DNA of 64,000 nucleotides from Palsa-506 sp963755815 (GCA_963755815.1 CAVWLF010000008.1:1-64000); one strand, 5' to 3'. Positions 1 through 9,776 are shown, counted from the first letter of the stretch. Translations and numbers: made by a program. The notes: a model not told the origin generated them from the letters alone.

Positions 1-53
1 CACACGGCTGTGGCACCTGCCCCAGCAGGACAGCGAAGAGCAGGCGGTCAGGA

Positions 54-165
54 TTACAGGAAGGCCAGCAGGTCAGCGTTGATCGTCTGGGCCTCGGTGG
101 TCAGCATGCCGTGCGCGAATCCTTTGTACGTCTTCAGCGTCCCGTTCTGCACGAGCCGCGCGGAT
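54..165 (-). pseudogene. C-terminal fragment of an alpha/beta hydrolase (non-heme chloroperoxidase type)
   Basis: Reading the minus strand up to the TAA at 54-56 gives about 36 residues ending KTYKGFAHGMLTTEAQTIN and then ADLLAFL. This is the typical end of chloroperoxidase/arylesterase-like alpha/beta hydrolases; the histidine of AHGM is the expected catalytic His. Upstream of about 165 the similarity stops: nucleophile elbow and oxyanion region are absent. It is therefore a remnant, not an edge effect. The left boundary is certain (stop codon), the right one approximate. Confidence 0.55.
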
Positions 166-390
166 AGCGGTCCGGCGGATCGGCACCCGATCCGGGAGTG
201 GCGCTAACGAAATAGGGGAGCCAAACGGGCGCCGTACAGGCGCCGCGGCCGGCGAAGCCAGCCAGCCACTGGGGATCGAGCGCCGGGACGGCGGCCTCGT
301 ACGGGTGCGGAACTCCTCACACGGCTGGCCGACATCGAACGCTAGCCGGGTGACCTGATGCGTGAACGAGCTGACCTGCGACAGGCAGGC

Positions 391-1093
391 TTAGCCCGCG
401 GCCGAAACGGTGTCGGCAGCGGTCTTGATGAGCTGGGCAACCTCGTCGGGATGGGAGACCATGGCGACGTGACTGGACGGGACCTCGATGGTGACCGCGG
501 CCATGCGGCTAGCGAACTGGCGCTCCGCGTCGGGCGGGATCGCCTGGTCGTTGGTGGCGACGAGGTACCAGGACGGCAGTGACTTCCAGGACGGTATGCC
601 CATCTCGGTCCCGAAAGCGGACGCGGCCAGGGCCTGCTGGACGGCGTACATGACCCTGGCCTTGACCGGGTCGACGTCCGCCGCGAAATGGTTCACGAAG
701 TCGTCCTCTGACAGCCAGGTATAGCCCTGCTTGTCGGTGATCAGGTGCACCAGCGCCGGCGTCACCGGTCCCTGCGACAGCAGCGCGCCGAGCGACTCGC
801 CCTGGTCAATCCCGAACGCGGCGATATAGACCAGGCCGGCCGACATTGGGTGCGTCAGTGCCGAGGGCGGTCATGACCTGGCCGCCGTAGCTGTGCCCGG
901 CGACGACCGTCGGGCCGTCCTGGGCGGCCAGGACCTGGCGCAGCCGGGCGACGTCGCCCTCCAGCGCCGCCATCGGGAACTGGGGCGCGGTCACGTGGTA
1001 GCCGTCGGCCTGCAGGCGCTCGATGACGCCGCTCCAGCAGGAGCCGTCGGCCCAGGCGCCGTGGACGAGAACGATGTTCGGCAGAGCAGTCAT
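391..1093 (-). pseudogene. Alpha/beta hydrolase interrupted by one frameshift
   Basis: The first half (1093 to about 840) reads MTALPNIVLVHGAWADGSCW, with the oxyanion HGAW motif and nucleophile elbow GHSYGG. The second half (846 to 391) continues in another frame with GLVYIAAFG and ends with the catalytic-His segment SSHVAMVSHPDEV. A single extra G near 840 (GTCGGCCGGC where GTCGCCGGC is expected) explains the break, and removing it restores a protein of about 233 aa, normal for this small esterase family. An AAAGGA ribosome site lies about 9 nt before the ATG. The rest of the gene is intact, so this is either a very recent mutation or an assembly error. The substrate is unknown. Confidence 0.7.
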
Positions 1094-1394
1094 GTCGGTA
1101 GGTCCTTTCCGGGTCAGGAGAAGCTGACGCTGGTGACGTCAGTGGCGATGGAGCCGGAACCATGAGGCCGCCGCCTACGGCCATCGTGATGTGCCGCGTC
1201 CGCGTCGGAATCAAGCCCGGCGGTCATCCGGCTCCCCTAGGACGATTGGGTGGGTCGCGTAATCCACATCAATGTCCCTGGTGAGCGGGTCTGCGCGCAT
1301 CGCATGGTTGTGCCATACCTAATGCGCTGACACAAGTCAGGTCAGGTACGCGATCGCGTCCACGATGCGGCGGCGTCGCCCGGCGGCATGACTC
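1094..1394. other. Intergenic region, no gene seen
   Basis: About 300 bases between the start of the frameshifted hydrolase and the stop of the LAL regulator; both lie on the minus strand. It must hold the hydrolase promoter, but no convincing -10/-35 pair, operator palindrome or terminator hairpin was found. All open frames here are short and have no ribosome binding site. Confidence 0.4.
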
Positions 1395-3896
1395 TTATGT
1401 ATTCCCTGGCCGGTCGCCGGCCGCGTTAGCGCGGAAGTCGTGAGCGCCCGCGACCCGGGTCAGCGCGACCCGCGAGTTGACGTCGAGCTTGGCAAAAACA
1501 TGGCGCAGGTGGGCACTGACGGTGTGATGCGAGACGAACAGCCGCTCAGCTACCTCGCGGTTGGTGAAACCCTGAGCGACCAGCCGCGCCACAGCCAGCT
1601 CAGAGTCGGTCATCGAGGCCCAGCCGTTACCCGCGTGCCGCTCGGAGACCAAACGGCGGCGCACGCCCAGCGCCCTGAGCCGACTCCGTACTCGGCCGGC
1701 GTCCCAGGCGGCGCCCGTCTGCGCATAGATCTCCAGCGCCCGGCCCAACGCATCTACCGCCTTCGGTGTGGCGCCACCTTCGACAGCAACGACGCCTAGA
1801 TCCTCCAGCGCTGCGGCCAGTGCCAGCGGGCGGGAGCCGCCCTCGAAGAGCTCCACCGCCTCGGCCAGGCCCCGCTGGCTGTGATTCAGCAACCCTTCGG
1901 CGTGCGCGGCGGCCGCAGCCAGGGAACGGACGCCCGGGCTAAGCGCCGAGCGGCGCTGGGCGGAATCGGCCGCGCTGACCGCGAGTTCGCGGTCGCGGGC
2001 GGCCAGCGCGATGTGAATGAGTTGCGACTCGTCGGTGACGTCCATCGGGAACAGCGGCAGGATGGACGTGCGCTCATCCTCGCCTAGGGCGCAGAGCCAC
2101 CGGTGCGCGCCCGGCGGGTCGCCGTCTGCCATCGCCTGCAGCGCGAGCAGCCAGGACGCGTGGCGGCGTACGCTGGGCGCGCTCTGGCTCAGCATGACCT
2201 GAGCGATCTCGGTGGCCTGTCGTGCCTGGGCCCGGTCGCCCGTGTGCAGCGCGACGCGCCCGAGAGCAGCGGCTCCCGCGGCGTCCAGCACGCTGACGAC
2301 CTGGCTGGCGGCATCCAGGGTGAAGTGCTCCTCAAGGACGGCCGCCGCGTCCGAGAGGCGACCCAGCTGGAGCAGTAGCCTCCCGCGTCCGGTCTCGTAC
2401 ACGGCGAGCGCCCAGCCCTGCCGGTCGCGCTGAGCCGCGGCAACGTTCTCCGTCGACATCTGGAGTGACTCATCGAGCCGGTCGAGCGCGGTGAGCACGT
2501 CGCACCGCCACTGCCGGGTGAGGTGCAGCCTTGTGTCATCGCCAGTGCCCAGACCGGTTCGGAGCGCGGCCTCCACCAGCTCTAGGGCCTGCGCGAAGCG
2601 CCCGTCGGCGTAGGCGAGACCAGATTCGGCAAGTTCAAGAACAAACTGCCCGGCGACGACCTGGCATCCCCGCACTGCGGCCACGGCACCCTCGAGCTGG
2701 GCACGTGCTGCATCGATCCGGCCCGCGTTGGCCAGGTTGTGAAAGAAGAGAGCCAGGTGCCGGGCCCGGAGATGTTCCGGCAGGCCCGGTAGCGCGAGGG
2801 CTTGGCGGGAGGCTTCTGCGCGCACGTCGGGGGAGATCGCGAACATGCCGGCGATGCTGAGGTGGACCTCTGCCTCCTGCTCAGCCGGAAGGACCTGGCG
2901 CAGCGCGGTGTCGGCAAAGGACTTTGCCTCCTCACCCCGGGCCGCGGCGTGCAGCCAGACCGCGGTCTGGGCCACGAGCGGGCCCCGCAGCGCATGATGG
3001 CGAGGCGCGAGCTCAAGCGCCCGCTGGCTCAGGTCCGCGGCGGCGCCAGGGTCGGTCGTGCCGAGTGCTTCTGCTGCCTTGAAGAGGGTGGTGATGGCGA
3101 CGTCGTCCCCCCGCCCGGCGCTTGCGGCCAGTTGTGTTGCTACCTCGACCGGCAACGCTCCCTCGGCGAGCAGCACGGCGGCCGCCTGCCGGTCTAGCGC
3201 TCGCCGGACCGGCCGCGGCACGCTGGCACGGACCGCCTCACGTATGAGGTCGTGCCCGAACGCGAGCTTGTCGTCGCGTTCTACCAGCAGATCGGCGTGA
3301 ATCAGCTCCTCGATGGGCGCTAGCAGCGCTGACGGTGATAGGCCGAGCATCGCCCCCACGTCGTCGAGAGAGAACTTCCGCCCGAGAGCAGACGCCACCG
3401 TCGCCACCTGGCGCGCCGGGTCAGACATTCGCTCCAGCCGACGGCGCATGCTCTCGCTCACCCGATGCGGTAGCCGTTCCTCGACCAACTCGGCCCGTCC
3501 CGACTCGATCTGCACGAGCTTCTCTTCGCGCAAGCCGGACAGGAGCTCGACCAGAAGGAACGGGCTACCGCCGGCCTGCTCCGCCATTTTCAGCACTGCG
3601 CTATCAGGCTCCGCTACCAGCACATCGGTCGCGACCTGCGCGATCCCGTCCTGATCGAGCGGACCCAGAACGATCTTTTCGGCTCGGTTGCCCTCCAGCC
3701 AGTTGACCGCGCCGCGAAGCTGGCGCGACCCCTGACCGGGGCGAAGGGCGATGACCCAGGCAACCGGCACAGTAGCCAGCCGGGCAGGCAAGCTCCGGAG
3801 AGCAGCGGCTGTGCCGCTGTCGGCCCACTGCATGTCGTCGAGACACACCAGCAGTGGCGCCTCGAGCGCCGCCCGCTGGAGCAGTGCCTCAAGGTC
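1395..3896 (-). pseudogene. LAL-type LuxR transcriptional regulator, 5'-truncated
   Basis: The minus strand encodes about 834 residues of a large ATP-binding LuxR regulator. It begins at DLEALLQRAALEAPLLVCLDD, where LDDMQWAD is the Walker B segment, continues through the helical/TPR middle, and ends in a LuxR helix-turn-helix (LAVARLVAQGFTNREVAERL, then FVSHHTVSAHLRHVFAKLDV). The normal N-terminal part of about 100 residues with the P-loop is missing. Homology stops exactly where the 5.1-kb duplicated segment begins (3896/3897); the open frame runs further to 4307 but there is only antisense of another regulator. The protein cannot bind ATP normally. It could still yield a DNA-binding fragment, but a start codon for it is not obvious. 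Confidence 0.75.
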
Positions 3897-4583
3897 CGCG
3901 GCGACCTGGCCGGGGTACTTCACGCGACAGAGCCGGTACGCGCAACCAGGCTCCTCGGGGTCGGGGGCCGCCCGGGCATCTTCAACTGGCGAGCCATCGA
4001 GGCGGACGCGCTGATCGGCCTGGGACGACTTGACGACGCCGAGACCGCGCTCGGCGAATTCGAGGACGCCATTCCGCAGAGCGGGCTGGCATCGGCAGCC
4101 CTGGCGCTGGCTCGCTGCCGCGGCAACCTGGCCGTGGCGAGCGGGCAAGCGAGCCAGGCGGAAGCGGCGTTTACCCGGGGCCACTTGATCGAGGCAGCAG
4201 TGCTGATGCCGTTTGAGCACGCCCTGCTGAGCCTCGACGACGGCCGCCGCCTGCGCGCGGCCGGGAACCGGCCGGCGGCTGTCGCTCAGCTCGAAACGGC
4301 CCACCACATTTTCTCCGACCTGGGAGCAGACCCATACGTGCAGGCCTGCGCCACGGAACTAGCCGCCCTGCAGGTTGCCGCCGCGACTGGCAGCTCCGCG
4401 GCCGTTCTGGGACTCAGCCGCGCGGAGCTGGCGGTGGCTCGGCTGGCCGCCAGCGGACTGACCAACCGGGAGGTGGCCGGCCAGCTGTACGTATCAGTGA
4501 AGACAGTGGAGTACCACCTCCGCAACAGCTACATCAAGCTCGACATCACATCCCGCCGGGAGCTAACCGCTCTGCTGCACTGA
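3897..4583 (+). pseudogene. C-terminal fragment of a LAL-type LuxR regulator (copy A)
   Basis: About 228 in-frame residues without the ATPase: a TPR-like helical part (LLGVGGRPGIFNWRAIEADA) followed by a LuxR helix-turn-helix (ELAVARLAASGLTNREVAGQ, then LYVSVKTVEYHLRNSYIKLD) and the stop at 4581-4583. The gene is cut at 3897, head-to-head with the truncated minus-strand regulator. In copy B a GTG at 9089 could start translation; here the same codon is GTA, and the first usable start is an internal GTG at 4134, giving 149 aa with the whole HTH. It lies upstream of a small ORF and an MMPL transporter and may have been their regulator. Confidence 0.7.
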
Positions 4584-4591
4584 CCGATCCA

Positions 4592-4623
4592 GCCCGCCGG
4601 ACGGCCGGGGGAGGACGGCGGGC
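4592..4623 (+). terminator. Possible hairpin terminator after the LuxR fragment
   Basis: GCCCGCCG (4592-4599) and CGGCGGGC (4616-4623) form a perfect 8-bp stem with a 16-nt loop, 8 nt after the stop codon. There is no U-tract, as is common in actinobacteria. It is conserved in copy B. Confidence 0.4.
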
Positions 4624-4669
4624 CGTCTGGGCCGCGGCCGGTTCCGCCGCAAAACTCAGGGTCGAACCT

Positions 4670-4682
4670 AGGGTCACACCCT
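4670..4682. promoter_or_regulatory. Palindrome upstream of the MMPL unit (copy A)
   Basis: AGGGT-CAC-ACCCT, 38 bp before the small ORF and about 250 bp before the transporter. It is kept unchanged in copy B although neighbouring bases differ, so it is a candidate operator for the downstream unit. Confidence 0.35.
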
Positions 4683-4719
4683 GGGGACGCGAAGGCGTCG
4701 CCCGCGTTGACTAGCTGTC

Positions 4720-4896
4720 ATGGACACCTCACCAGCGCCGATGCAGGCGATTCGGCTTCTCCTCGACATCAGCCGGACTACAGACCGGCGGATCGAGGGA
4801 CGAATGCGCGCCGAGGGCACCGGCGCCTGGCAGCCGTTCTCCGGCGTCCTCGAGCTGCTCAAAGTTCTTGAGGAAACATGCGCAGACCAGTACTAA
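4720..4896 (+). CDS. Small 58-aa protein of unknown function (copy A)
   Basis: An ATG-started frame of 58 codons begins MDTSPAPMQAIRLLLDISRT and ends CADQY; its predicted core is an amphipathic helix followed by a leucine-rich stretch (GVLELLKVLEET). It is not recognised. The third codon position is G/C-rich, as in a coding frame. The copy-B version differs at three bases, two of them synonymous. There is no clear ribosome site before the ATG. It ends 38 bp before the preferred start of the MMPL gene and overlaps an alternative upstream start of that gene at 4878, so it might be a leader ORF. Confidence 0.45.
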   Translation: MDTSPAPMQAIRLLLDISRTTDRRIEGRMRAEGTGAWQPFSGVLELLKVLEETCADQY

Positions 4897-4934
4897 GCGA
4901 CCCTCGCAACGCCCCACGAAGGAAGGCGCCGGCC

Positions 4935-7199
4935 ATGAATACCAGGCCCCAAGGGATGACCGCCATGACCACGTCGGCGAATCACAAGAAGCCCGCCGGC
5001 CGTTCCGTATTCGAGAGATGGGGGCGCGCCGCATACCGGCGCAGGCGGCTGATCCTCGTGATCGCCCTTCTGGTCGCGGTGGTCGGCGTCCTATGGGGAA
5101 CCACAATTTTCGCCAAGGTACAGACCGCAGGCGGTTTCGACGCCCCGAACAGCCAGAGCCAGCACGAAGCGAGCCTGGCCACGTCGACGTTCGGCCGCGA
5201 CGCCGGGGACGTGGTCGTGCTGTACTCCAGCAAGACCCTCACCACGGCATCGCCGGCGTTCCGGTCCGCCGTGACTCACGCGCTGGCCGCGCTGCCGCAC
5301 AGCAAGGTCGAGTCGTACGCCACCTACTGGTCGACCAGGTCGCGGCAGTTCGTCAGCGTCAGCGGCCATCAGACCTACGCGGTGCTTGAGCTAGCCGGCG
5401 CCAGCGACACCGCGCGGCAAACCAGCTATGACGCGATCAAGACCGACCTGAGCGCGGCGGGCCTGCACAGCCAGGTCGGCGGGGTAGTGCCTACTGACGA
5501 GACGATCGACCAGCAGACCACCGCCAGCATCACCCGGGCCGAGGGCCTTTCCTTCCCGGTCCTGCTGATCCTGCTGCTGGTGATCTTCGGGAGCCTGACC
5601 GCGGCGAGCCTGCCGCTGGCGATCGGCGCGCTGGGGATCCTCGGCTCGTTTACCGCGCTGCGGCTGCTGACCATTTTCACCGGCGTGTCGGTGTTCTCCC
5701 TCAACATCACCACGATCCTGGGCCTGGGGCTGGGCATTGACTACGGGCTGTTCCTGGTCACCCGGTTCCGTGAGGAACTGCACCGCCAGGGCTCGGTAGA
5801 GGACGCGGTTGCCCGCACTGTCGCCACCGCCGGCCGCACCGTGCTGGTGTCCGGTGTCACTGTCGCGATCGTGCTGGCCAGCCTGATGCTGTTCCCCGAG
5901 ACGATCCTGCGGTCCATCGGCTACGGCGGCGTCGCCACCGTGCTCGTCGACATGCTCGCCGCGCTGACCGTGCTGCCGGCGCTGCTGGCCGTCCTGGGCC
6001 CGAAGGTGAACTCGCTGCGGATCCGCCGCTCGGTGCAGCGGCCGCCGGCCGCCGAGAACAGTGGCGGCTGGTACCGGCTGGCGCACAGCGTGATGCGCCG
6101 CCCGGTCCTGTACGCGATCCCGATCGTGGTGCTGCTGCTCGGCCTCGGATCGCCGTTCCTGAAGGTCGCCTGGGGCGGCGTGGACGCCACCGTGCTGCCG
6201 TCCGCCGCCGGGCCGCGGGTAGTCACCGAGGCGCTGAACCGCGACTTCCCCGGCAACCCGACCGCCCCGATCGAGACGATCGTCCGGTTCCCCGGCCCGG
6301 TGGCCGGCTCACCCGCCCGCGCCGCCGGCCTGGCCGCGTACGTCAGCCGCCTGGATCACGTTCCCGGCATCACCGGCGCGCAGCCAACCGGCATCCGCGG
6401 CGACGTCGCCCGGGTCGACATGACTTACGCCCCCGGTCCTTATACGCCGCAGGCCCGGGCCATCGCCGGGCACGTCCGCGACGTGGCGGCACCTCCCGGT
6501 GCCACGGCATACACCGGCGGGCAGACCGCCGGTCTGGCCGATGAGCTGTCCAGCCTCGGCCACACCCTGCCGTGGATGGCACTGGCCGTCGTCCTGGCGA
6601 CGTTCCTGCTGATGTTCCTCGCGTTCGGGTCACTGGTCCTGCCGCTGCAGGCGATCGTGATGAACATCCTGTCGCTGTCAGCGATGTTCGGGGTGGTGAC
6701 CTGGATCTTCCAGGACGGGCACCTGTCCGGGCTGCTGGGCTTCACCCCGAACGGCACCATCAGCCCGACCATCCCGGTCCTGATGTTCGCGATCATGTTC
6801 GGGCTGTCCATGGACTACGAGGTGTTCCTGATCTCGCGGATCCGCGAGCGCTACGACCAGACCGGCGACAACACCGGGGCAATCGCGTCCGGACTGCAGC
6901 GCACCGGCGGCGTGATCACCAGCGCCGCGCTGCTGCTGGTCGTCGTGATCGGCATGTTCTCCCTCTCCAGCATCACCTTCATCAAGCTGCTGGGCGTTGG
7001 CATGATCGTCGCCCTCATCCTCGACGCGACCCTGGTCAGGCTGCTGCTCGTCCCCGCAACCATGCGGCTGCTCGGCGACGCGAACTGGTGGGCACCCGCT
7101 CCACTGCGCCGCTTCTACTCCCGGCACGGCATCCGCGAAGACGACGGCCCCGCGCCAGGCGCAATCAAGGAACCCGCACACGAGCCGGTCAGCACCTAG
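4935..7199 (+). CDS. MMPL family transporter (copy A)
   Basis: An RND-superfamily membrane protein of 754 aa, like the MmpL/YdfJ lipid or drug exporters of actinobacteria. It has one N-terminal helix (about residues 39-58), a large extracytoplasmic loop, a five-helix bundle with the signature GLGLGIDYGLFLV, then a repeat of this plan with a second loop and GLSMDYEVFLISR. The aspartates of the two DY motifs are the expected proton-relay residues. The ATG at 4935 is chosen because AAGGAAGG lies 8-9 nt before it; an in-frame ATG at 4878 would add 19 residues but overlaps the small ORF. The downstream hydrolase, DUF4260 and PspC genes follow closely and are probably cotranscribed. The substrate is unknown. 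Confidence 0.9.
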   Translation: MNTRPQGMTAMTTSANHKKPAGRSVFERWGRAAYRRRRLILVIALLVAVVGVLWGTTIFAKVQTAGGFDAPNSQSQHEASLATSTFGRDAGDVVVLYSSKTLTTASPAFRSAVTHALAALPHSKVESYATYWSTRSRQFVSVSGHQTYAVLELAGASDTARQTSYDAIKTDLSAAGLHSQVGGVVPTDETIDQQTTASITRAEGLSFPVLLILLLVIFGSLTAASLPLAIGALGILGSFTALRLLTIFTGVSVFSLNITTILGLGLGIDYGLFLVTRFREELHRQGSVEDAVARTVATAGRTVLVSGVTVAIVLASLMLFPETILRSIGYGGVATVLVDMLAALTVLPALLAVLGPKVNSLRIRRSVQRPPAAENSGGWYRLAHSVMRRPVLYAIPIVVLLLGLGSPFLKVAWGGVDATVLPSAAGPRVVTEALNRDFPGNPTAPIETIVRFPGPVAGSPARAAGLAAYVSRLDHVPGITGAQPTGIRGDVARVDMTYAPGPYTPQARAIAGHVRDVAAPPGATAYTGGQTAGLADELSSLGHTLPWMALAVVLATFLLMFLAFGSLVLPLQAIVMNILSLSAMFGVVTWIFQDGHLSGLLGFTPNGTISPTIPVLMFAIMFGLSMDYEVFLISRIRERYDQTGDNTGAIASGLQRTGGVITSAALLLVVVIGMFSLSSITFIKLLGVGMIVALILDATLVRLLLVPATMRLLGDANWWAPAPLRRFYSRHGIREDDGPAPGAIKEPAHEPVST

Positions 7200-7274
7200 C
7201 GGCGCATGGAGTGAGCCGCTGTACCGCAAGGTCCGCGCCAGCAGACGACTGGAATGCAACGGAGGAATACGGAT

Positions 7275-8117
7275 ATGAAGATGGACGCTACGACCTCAAC
7301 CGAGGCGCCCCGCAACACCAGCTACCTCACCCGTCCCGAAGAGCGCATCGGCTACGACGCCGCGGGCGGTGGCGCCCTCGTCGTGCTCGTGCCCGGCATG
7401 GGCGACCTCAGGGCGGCCTATCGCTTCCTCGCCCCGGCCCTGCGGCAGGCGGGCTACCGGGTCGCCTGCACTGACCTGCGCGGTCATGGTGACAGCGACG
7501 CCACGTTCTCGTCCTACGGTGATGCGGAAACCGCCGGCGATATCGTCACGCTGATCGAGGAACTCGGCGGCCCCGCAGTGATCGTCGGCAACTCCATGGC
7601 CGCCGGCTCGGCGGTCATCGCCGCCGCGCAGCGGCCAGAGCTCGTATCCGGCCTCGGGCTCCTCGGCCCGTTCGTCCGCAACCCCACGGCGGGCGCCGTG
7701 CAGCGCGTGCTCCTGCGCGTGGCCATGGCCCCGCTGTGGGCGGCCATCTCCTGGAAGTCCTACCTGCCGAAGCTGTACGCGGGCCGGCGACCCGCTGACT
7801 TCGCCGAGTACCGCGATCAGGTCGTGGCAAGCCTGCACAAGCCGGGGCACTCGAAAGCATTCTCGCTGACCACGCGCACAAGTCACGCGGCCGCCGAGGC
7901 GCGGCTGACCGACGTTAAGGCTCCCGTCTTGGTTGTGATGGGGGAGCAGGACCCTGACTTTCCGGATCCGCGCGCGGAAGCTGACTGGATCGCCACCGCG
8001 CTGAGCGGAGAGGTCGTCATGGTGCCCGAGGCCGGGCATTACCCGCAGTCGCAGCGCCCCGATATCACTACTGGCGCCGTGCTGCGCTTCCTGGAATCGG
8101 TGCCTAGCCGTGCCTAG
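7275..8117 (+). CDS. Alpha/beta hydrolase (copy A, intact)
   Basis: A 280-aa cytosolic hydrolase of the pimeloyl-ACP esterase-like group. Motifs in order are the oxyanion segment LVPGMGDLRAAYRFL, DLRGHGDSD, nucleophile elbow GNSMAAGS, the acid region MGEQDPDFPDPRAEADW and the catalytic His in EAGHYPQSQRPD. The ATG at 7275 has GGAGG nine bases upstream; a more distal ATG at 7254 would place the ribosome site inside the gene. It follows the MMPL gene by 75 bp. The copy-B version is a pseudogene, so this is the only functional copy. The substrate is not predictable. Confidence 0.88.
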   Translation: MKMDATTSTEAPRNTSYLTRPEERIGYDAAGGGALVVLVPGMGDLRAAYRFLAPALRQAGYRVACTDLRGHGDSDATFSSYGDAETAGDIVTLIEELGGPAVIVGNSMAAGSAVIAAAQRPELVSGLGLLGPFVRNPTAGAVQRVLLRVAMAPLWAAISWKSYLPKLYAGRRPADFAEYRDQVVASLHKPGHSKAFSLTTRTSHAAAEARLTDVKAPVLVVMGEQDPDFPDPRAEADWIATALSGEVVMVPEAGHYPQSQRPDITTGAVLRFLESVPSRA

Positions 8118-8160
8118 AACCGGTCTCGTCCGAACCACAACCGCCGAGGGGACCAGCCCA

Positions 8161-8646
8161 GTGGACGAGCCAGACATGCTTCGGACTGAAACGCACCATC
8201 AAGGTCCTAGGACGGTGCCAGAGATAGCCGACAGCGCCTTCCCCGATGTCGCTGCCCGGCCGGACGGCATCGTGACCGGAGTTCCGCGGAGCTGGCTTCG
8301 CCTGGAGGGCGCAGTCCTGGTGGCCGGCTCGCTCATCGCCTACTCGGCCACTGGCCAGAACTGGTGGCTCGTGCCCCTTGCCTTGCTACTTCCCGATGTG
8401 CTCATGGTCGGGTACCTGCGCGGCAGCCGCCTCGGGGCGCAGCTGTACAACCTCGCCCACAGCACTGTCCTGCCGACAGCCATGATCGGACTCGGCTGGT
8501 GGCAGAGCCGCCCCCTTGCCCTGGCCCTCGGGCTGATCTGGCTCGCTCACATCGGCTTTGACCGTCTCCTCGGTTACGGCTTGAAATACGACGACCACTT
8601 CCAGCACACCCACCTCGGTCATCTTGGGTCGCCCGATGAGCGCTGA
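8161..8646 (+). CDS. DUF4260 family membrane protein (copy A)
   Basis: About 161 aa with a variable, hydrophilic N-terminus of some 45 residues. The conserved DUF4260 core has three to four hydrophobic helices (LRLEGAVLVAGSLIAYSA; WWLVPLALLLPDVLMVGYL; ALALGLIWLAHIGFDRLLGY) and the family ending LKYDDHFQHTHLGHLG. The GTG at 8161 is preferred because GAGGGG precedes it by 8 nt and it aligns with the copy-B start; an earlier GTG at 8110 would overlap the hydrolase gene. The function of the family is unknown. It probably belongs to the MMPL-hydrolase-PspC unit. Confidence 0.8.
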   Translation: MDEPDMLRTETHHQGPRTVPEIADSAFPDVAARPDGIVTGVPRSWLRLEGAVLVAGSLIAYSATGQNWWLVPLALLLPDVLMVGYLRGSRLGAQLYNLAHSTVLPTAMIGLGWWQSRPLALALGLIWLAHIGFDRLLGYGLKYDDHFQHTHLGHLGSPDER

Positions 8647-8764
8647 CTATCGCAGTTGGACGGAAGCGCGCTGCGGCCGCGCGAGCAGATCTCGGTCTGG
8701 ACACACCTGCCCAGGCCGCCGACGGTGACCTATCTACCCCGCACCAACGGAAGGGAAGACTCGC

Positions 8765-9025
8765 ATGAACAGGACAGACGGCACCAAGGTGCTGGTACGC
8801 AGCGGGAACGGCCGGATGGTGGCCGGGATCTGCGCCGGAGCAGCCGAGTACTTCGGCTGGGACCTGAACCTGGTCCGGGTGATCGTGGCGGTCATTGCCG
8901 TCATCAGCGGCGGCGCCGGCGCCCTGGCCTACCTGGCGGCGTGGGCCATCATCCCGGCGGAGGGCCAGAAGTCCTCGATCGCCGAGGACCTGACCGCCAA
9001 GACCCACCACGGCTCGCCCGGCTGA
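8765..9025 (+). CDS. PspC domain membrane protein (copy A)
   Basis: An 86-aa protein with a PspC domain: an N-terminal RSGNGRMVAGICAGAAEYFG segment followed by a hydrophobic helix (LVRVIVAVIAVISGG, then AGALAYLAAWAIIPAE). PspC-like proteins sense or respond to envelope stress. GGAAGGGAAG precedes the ATG. The last eight residues (KTHHGSPG) differ from copy B because the duplication border at about 9001 falls within the gene, so this copy has a replaced C-terminus and has lost the overlap with an MBL gene that copy B keeps. Confidence 0.85.
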   Translation: MNRTDGTKVLVRSGNGRMVAGICAGAAEYFGWDLNLVRVIVAVIAVISGGAGALAYLAAWAIIPAEGQKSSIAEDLTAKTHHGSPG

Positions 9026-9088
9026 CAGCCGGATCCGGAGGCTGGCCGGCGCGGCGACCTGGCCGGGGTACTGCACGCGACAGAGCCG

Positions 9089-9736
9089 GTGCGCGCCACC
9101 AGGCTCCTCGGGGTCGGGGGCCGCCCGGGCATCTTCAACTGGCGAGCCATCGAGGCGGACGCGCTGATCGGCCTGGGACGACTTGACGACGCCGAGACCG
9201 CGCTCGGCGAATTCGAGGACGCCATTCCGCCGAGCGGGCTGGCATCGGCAGCCCTGGCGCTGGCTCGCTGCCGCGGCAACCTGGCCGTGGCGAGCGGGCG
9301 AGCGAGCCAGGCGGAAGCGGCGTTTACCCGGGGCCACCTGATCGAGGCAGCCGTGCTGATGCCGTTTGAGCACGCCCTGCTGAGCCTCGACGACGGCCGC
9401 CGCCTGCGCGCGGCCGGGAACCGGCCGGCGGCTGTCGCTCAGCTCGAAACGGCCCACCACATTTTCTCCGATCTGGGAGCAGATCCATACGTGCAGGCCT
9501 GCGCCACGGAACTAGCCGCCCTGCAGGTTGCCGCCGCGACTGGCAGCTCCGCGGCCGTTCTGGGACTCAGCCGCGCGGAGCTGGCTGTGGCTCGGCTCGC
9601 CGCCAGCGGACTGACTAACCGCGAGGTGGCCGGCCAGCTGTACGTATCAGTGAAGACAGTGGAGTACCACCTCCGCAACAGCTACATCAAGCTCGACATC
9701 ACATCCCGCCGGGAGCTAAGCGCTCGGCTGCACTGA
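9089..9736 (+). CDS. C-terminal LuxR/TPR fragment of a LAL regulator (copy B)
   Basis: From a GTG at 9089 a 215-aa frame can be read: TPR-like helices followed by a LuxR helix-turn-helix (NREVAGQLYVSVKTVEYHLR). Homology with copy A begins at 9050, before any start codon, so the gene is a 5' truncation like copy A. Unlike copy A it has a usable GTG, so a small ATPase-free regulator could be made. No convincing ribosome site precedes the GTG. The two fragments differ at a few positions only, for example at the last residues (ELSARLH against ELTALLH). Confidence 0.5.
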   Translation: MRATRLLGVGGRPGIFNWRAIEADALIGLGRLDDAETALGEFEDAIPPSGLASAALALARCRGNLAVASGRASQAEAAFTRGHLIEAAVLMPFEHALLSLDDGRRLRAAGNRPAAVAQLETAHHIFSDLGADPYVQACATELAALQVAAATGSSAAVLGLSRAELAVARLAASGLTNREVAGQLYVSVKTVEYHLRNSYIKLDITSRRELSARLH

Positions 9737-9744
9737 CCGATCCA

Positions 9745-9776
9745 GCCCGCCGGACGGCCGGGGGAGGACGGCGGGC
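9745..9776 (+). terminator. Possible hairpin terminator (copy B)
   Basis: Same 8-bp GCCCGCCG/CGGCGGGC stem as in copy A, directly after the LuxR fragment stop. Confidence 0.4.

Larger units (their letters stand above)
3897..9001 (+). repeat. Direct tandem duplication, copy A (about 5.1 kb)
   Basis: The segment from CGCGGCGACCTGGCCGGGGTA to the end of the PspC core (ATCGCC/ACCGCC AAG) recurs about 5.15 kb downstream in the same orientation and gene order. Identity is very high in the transporter gene and lower in the hydrolase and DUF4260 5' regions, with small indels. The copies are separated by only 48 bp. No insertion sequence or inverted repeat was found at the borders. Confidence 0.9.

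Noticed and set aside
3897..4307. N-terminal extension of the minus-strand LAL frame, also seen at 9050-9460
   Set aside because: It is the antisense of the plus-strand LAL C-terminal fragment; homology to real LAL proteins ends at 3896.
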